From NCBI GenBank assembly GCA_003648875.1, contig QMQC01000059.1, positions 1-8,539 of the forward strand: a DNA stretch of 8,539 nucleotides, written 5' to 3'. This document shows, in pieces, positions 7,550 through 8,539 of the stretch. The DNA comes from Actinomycetota bacterium (GTDB lineage Bacteria; Actinomycetota; Acidimicrobiia; Spongiisociales; UBA5794). A program made the position numbers and the translations under genes. Numbering within the stretch: position 1 is the first letter of the stretch; the number at the start of each line of letters is the position of its first letter. Under the pieces are notes generated by a model. It did not search any database, was not told the origin of the DNA, and was given only the letters and a program-made list of their open reading frames with translations.

Positions 7550-7629
7550 ACTGTTGGCGACGTCCGAATTGCTTGGGCAGCGGCAACCACCCGCAGGACC
7601 GACACTATTCAACACTCGACGAAGGATCG

Positions 7630-8409
7630 TCAGCGGATTCTTGGCTCGCCGCAGTAGACGTTGAATCCTTCCTCGCTCAGGAACCCGATCACGGTCATAC
7701 CGACTTCCTCACCGAGTTCGACCGCAAGGGATGACGCCCCTGATACGCCTGCGATGATCGGCATGCCTGCAACGGCGGCCTTCTGAACCATCTCAAAGCT
7801 GAGTCTGCCGGAAACAACGAGTACGAGTTCCTCGAGGGGCCATTGCTTCCTCGAGAGACGTCCGACGAGCTTGTCGACAGCGTTGTGTCTCCCTATGTCC
7901 TCTGCGATTCCGACAAGATCGCCGCGGGCGTCAACGGCCGCTGCCGCGTGAATGCTGCCGGTTGCGTTGAAGAGGACTTGCGAGGCGCGCATCGTGGCCG
8001 GGAGCGAGCGCAGTATCGTCGCCTCCACGGCCGGCCCTTCAGGAATGGAGCGCGCGGCAACCCTGACCGCATCGATGGATGCCTTGCCACAGACGCCACA
8101 CGAAGACGATGTGTAGAGATTGCGCCGGAACTGCTCCGGGTCGACGTCGACTCCTTCGGCGAGGACGATGTCATAGCGGTCGCCTTCGTTTGTCCCCTCG
8201 ACCCGGCGAACGTCCTTGACCTCTCCGGGGTTGAGCACGATCCCCTCGGTGAGGCCGAATCCGAGACCGAGATTCTCATCGTCCCCCGGTGTACGCATGA
8301 GAACCGCGATCGGAACCCCACCCAGCCGGAACTCGACGGGGGCCTCATCAACAAGCTCGTCCGTGGTTGCCTCGACTCCTAGGGCCGAGTAGCGGACAAT
8401 TTGCCTCAC
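7630..8409 (-). CDS. fdhD: Formate dehydrogenase accessory sulfurtransferase FdhD
   Basis: The protein has 259 residues, the normal length for FdhD. FdhD takes sulfur from a cysteine desulfurase and passes it to the molybdenum or tungsten bis-MGD cofactor, which formate dehydrogenase needs for activity; it acts in the cytosol. The mobile catalytic loop is SSSCGVCGKASI (101-112), with the CxxC pair C104 and C107. Other family motifs are TEGIV (54-58), FNATGSIHAAA (147-157), EDIGRHNAVDK (170-180) and VSGRLSFEMVQKA (199-211). The start is GTG at 8409 with a good GGGAGG site 6 nt upstream, inside the upstream repeat. It is the first gene of the minus-strand block, with about 200 bp before the FrhB-like gene, so it may or may not share a transcript with korAB. 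Its client enzyme is outside the window. Confidence 0.95.
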   Translation of the reverse strand: MRQIVRYSALGVEATTDELVDEAPVEFRLGGVPIAVLMRTPGDDENLGLGFGLTEGIVLNPGEVKDVRRVEGTNEGDRYDIVLAEGVDVDPEQFRRNLYTSSSCGVCGKASIDAVRVAARSIPEGPAVEATILRSLPATMRASQVLFNATGSIHAAAAVDARGDLVGIAEDIGRHNAVDKLVGRLSRKQWPLEELVLVVSGRLSFEMVQKAAVAGMPIIAGVSGASSLAVELGEEVGMTVIGFLSEEGFNVYCGEPRIR

Positions 8410-8413
8410 GCTC

Positions 8414-8433
8414 GTCCTCCCTTTAGGGGGGAC
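8414..8433 (-). promoter_or_regulatory. Hairpin in repeat copy 1 containing the fdhD ribosome binding site
   Basis: Arms 8414-8421 and 8426-8433 surround a 4-base loop (TTTA, or UAAA in fdhD mRNA). Read as minus-strand RNA, the stem has 7 Watson-Crick pairs and one C-A mismatch; as plus-strand RNA the same position is a G-U pair. The 3' arm on the minus strand is GGGAGGAC, and its GGGAGG (8421-8416) is the fdhD Shine-Dalgarno, 6 nt from the GTG start. Folding would hide it. Confidence 0.55.
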
Positions 8434-8479
8434 AAGCGAACGGAGTGAGCCAGGGGGAAACGTGAGTCTGCCGGTACGC

Positions 8480-8499
8480 GTCCTCCCTTTAGGGGGGAC
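8480..8499. repeat. Hairpin in repeat copy 2
   Basis: This is the same stem-loop as in copy 1: GTCCTCCC (8480-8487), loop TTTA (8488-8491), GGGGGGAC (8492-8499). It sits 66 bp further upstream and is not close to any start codon in the window. Confidence 0.6.
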
Positions 8500-8539
8500 A
8501 AGCGAACGGAGTGAGCCAGGGGGGAGTGCGAGCCTGCGA

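Larger units (their letters stand above)
8413..8523. repeat. Two tandem copies of a 45-bp element (66-bp period) upstream of fdhD
   Basis: Copies at 8413-8457 and 8479-8523 are identical over 45 bp, beginning CGTCCTCCCTTTAGGGGGGA and ending GTGAGCCAGGGGG. The 21-bp stretch after copy 1 (8458-8478) resembles the partial sequence after copy 2 (for example GTGAGTCTGC against GCGAGCCTGC), so the true unit may be a diverging 66-bp tandem repeat that runs past the right edge. Each copy has a GTCCTCCC-TTTA-GGGGGGAC hairpin. This looks like a dispersed palindromic intergenic repeat; the genome copy number cannot be seen here. Confidence 0.85.

Noticed and set aside
7427..7615. 63-residue N-terminal extension of the FrhB-like protein
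   Set aside because: The GTG at 7615 has no ribosome binding site, the translation is Ser/Pro/Gly-rich and unlike the rest, and the DNA holds two inverted repeats. It is kept as the outer limit only.
7075..7734. 219-residue plus-strand open frame
   Set aside because: It is antisense to the FrhB-like cysteine motifs and the fdhD end; the Arg/Ser/His-rich translation is typical of a shadow frame.
8413..8523. CRISPR array
   Set aside because: There are only two copies, the repeat is 45 bp, and the 21-bp interval is itself related to the sequence after copy 2, so this is a tandem repeat.

Overview
The window looks like ordinary chromosome from a moderately GC-rich bacterium, most likely an actinobacterium. 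The clues are frequent GTG starts, a membrane-anchored LytR-CpsA-Psr (LCP) protein, a fused gamma-alpha 2-oxoacid:ferredoxin oxidoreductase subunit of the kind common in Actinomycetota, and a coenzyme F420-type (FrhB/FdhB) flavoprotein. Acidimicrobiia or a relative would fit, but that is a guess from gene style and not a phylogenetic result.

Layout, left to right. At the left edge (1-795, minus) lies the N-terminal part of an LCP-family protein with several membrane segments; it runs out of the window. Then comes fhs (914-2602, minus), a full-length formate--tetrahydrofolate ligase. Divergent from it, across an 81-bp spacer, run mobA (2684-3250, plus; molybdopterin nucleotidyltransferase) and an overlapping small gene of unknown function (3247-3558, plus). 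Six bases further on, and convergent with them, is the end of a minus-strand block. Read in its own direction that block is fdhD (8409-7630), a ~200-bp spacer with two strong inverted repeats, an FrhB/FdhB-like iron-sulfur flavoprotein (about 7426-6152), korA (6155-4404) and korB (4407-3565). The last three genes overlap stop-to-start (GTGA and ATGA), so they are almost certainly translated together. At the right edge, upstream of fdhD, two copies of a 45-bp element lie in tandem with a 66-bp period. Each contains an 8-bp hairpin, and the nearer copy supplies the fdhD Shine-Dalgarno sequence.

Common theme. Four genes point to formate and one-carbon metabolism with a molybdenum or tungsten enzyme: fhs activates formate, mobA builds the guanylated cofactor, and fdhD sulfurates the formate dehydrogenase cofactor. 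The catalytic formate dehydrogenase is not in the window. The most interesting unit is the frhB-like/korA/korB operon. KorA has no cysteine and KorB has the four cysteines of one cluster, so the 2x[4Fe-4S] domain of the FrhB-like protein could act as the missing ferredoxin-like subunit and pass electrons between a 2-oxoacid and coenzyme F420. That is an inference from gene order and motifs.

No tRNA, rRNA, CRISPR array or insertion sequence was seen.
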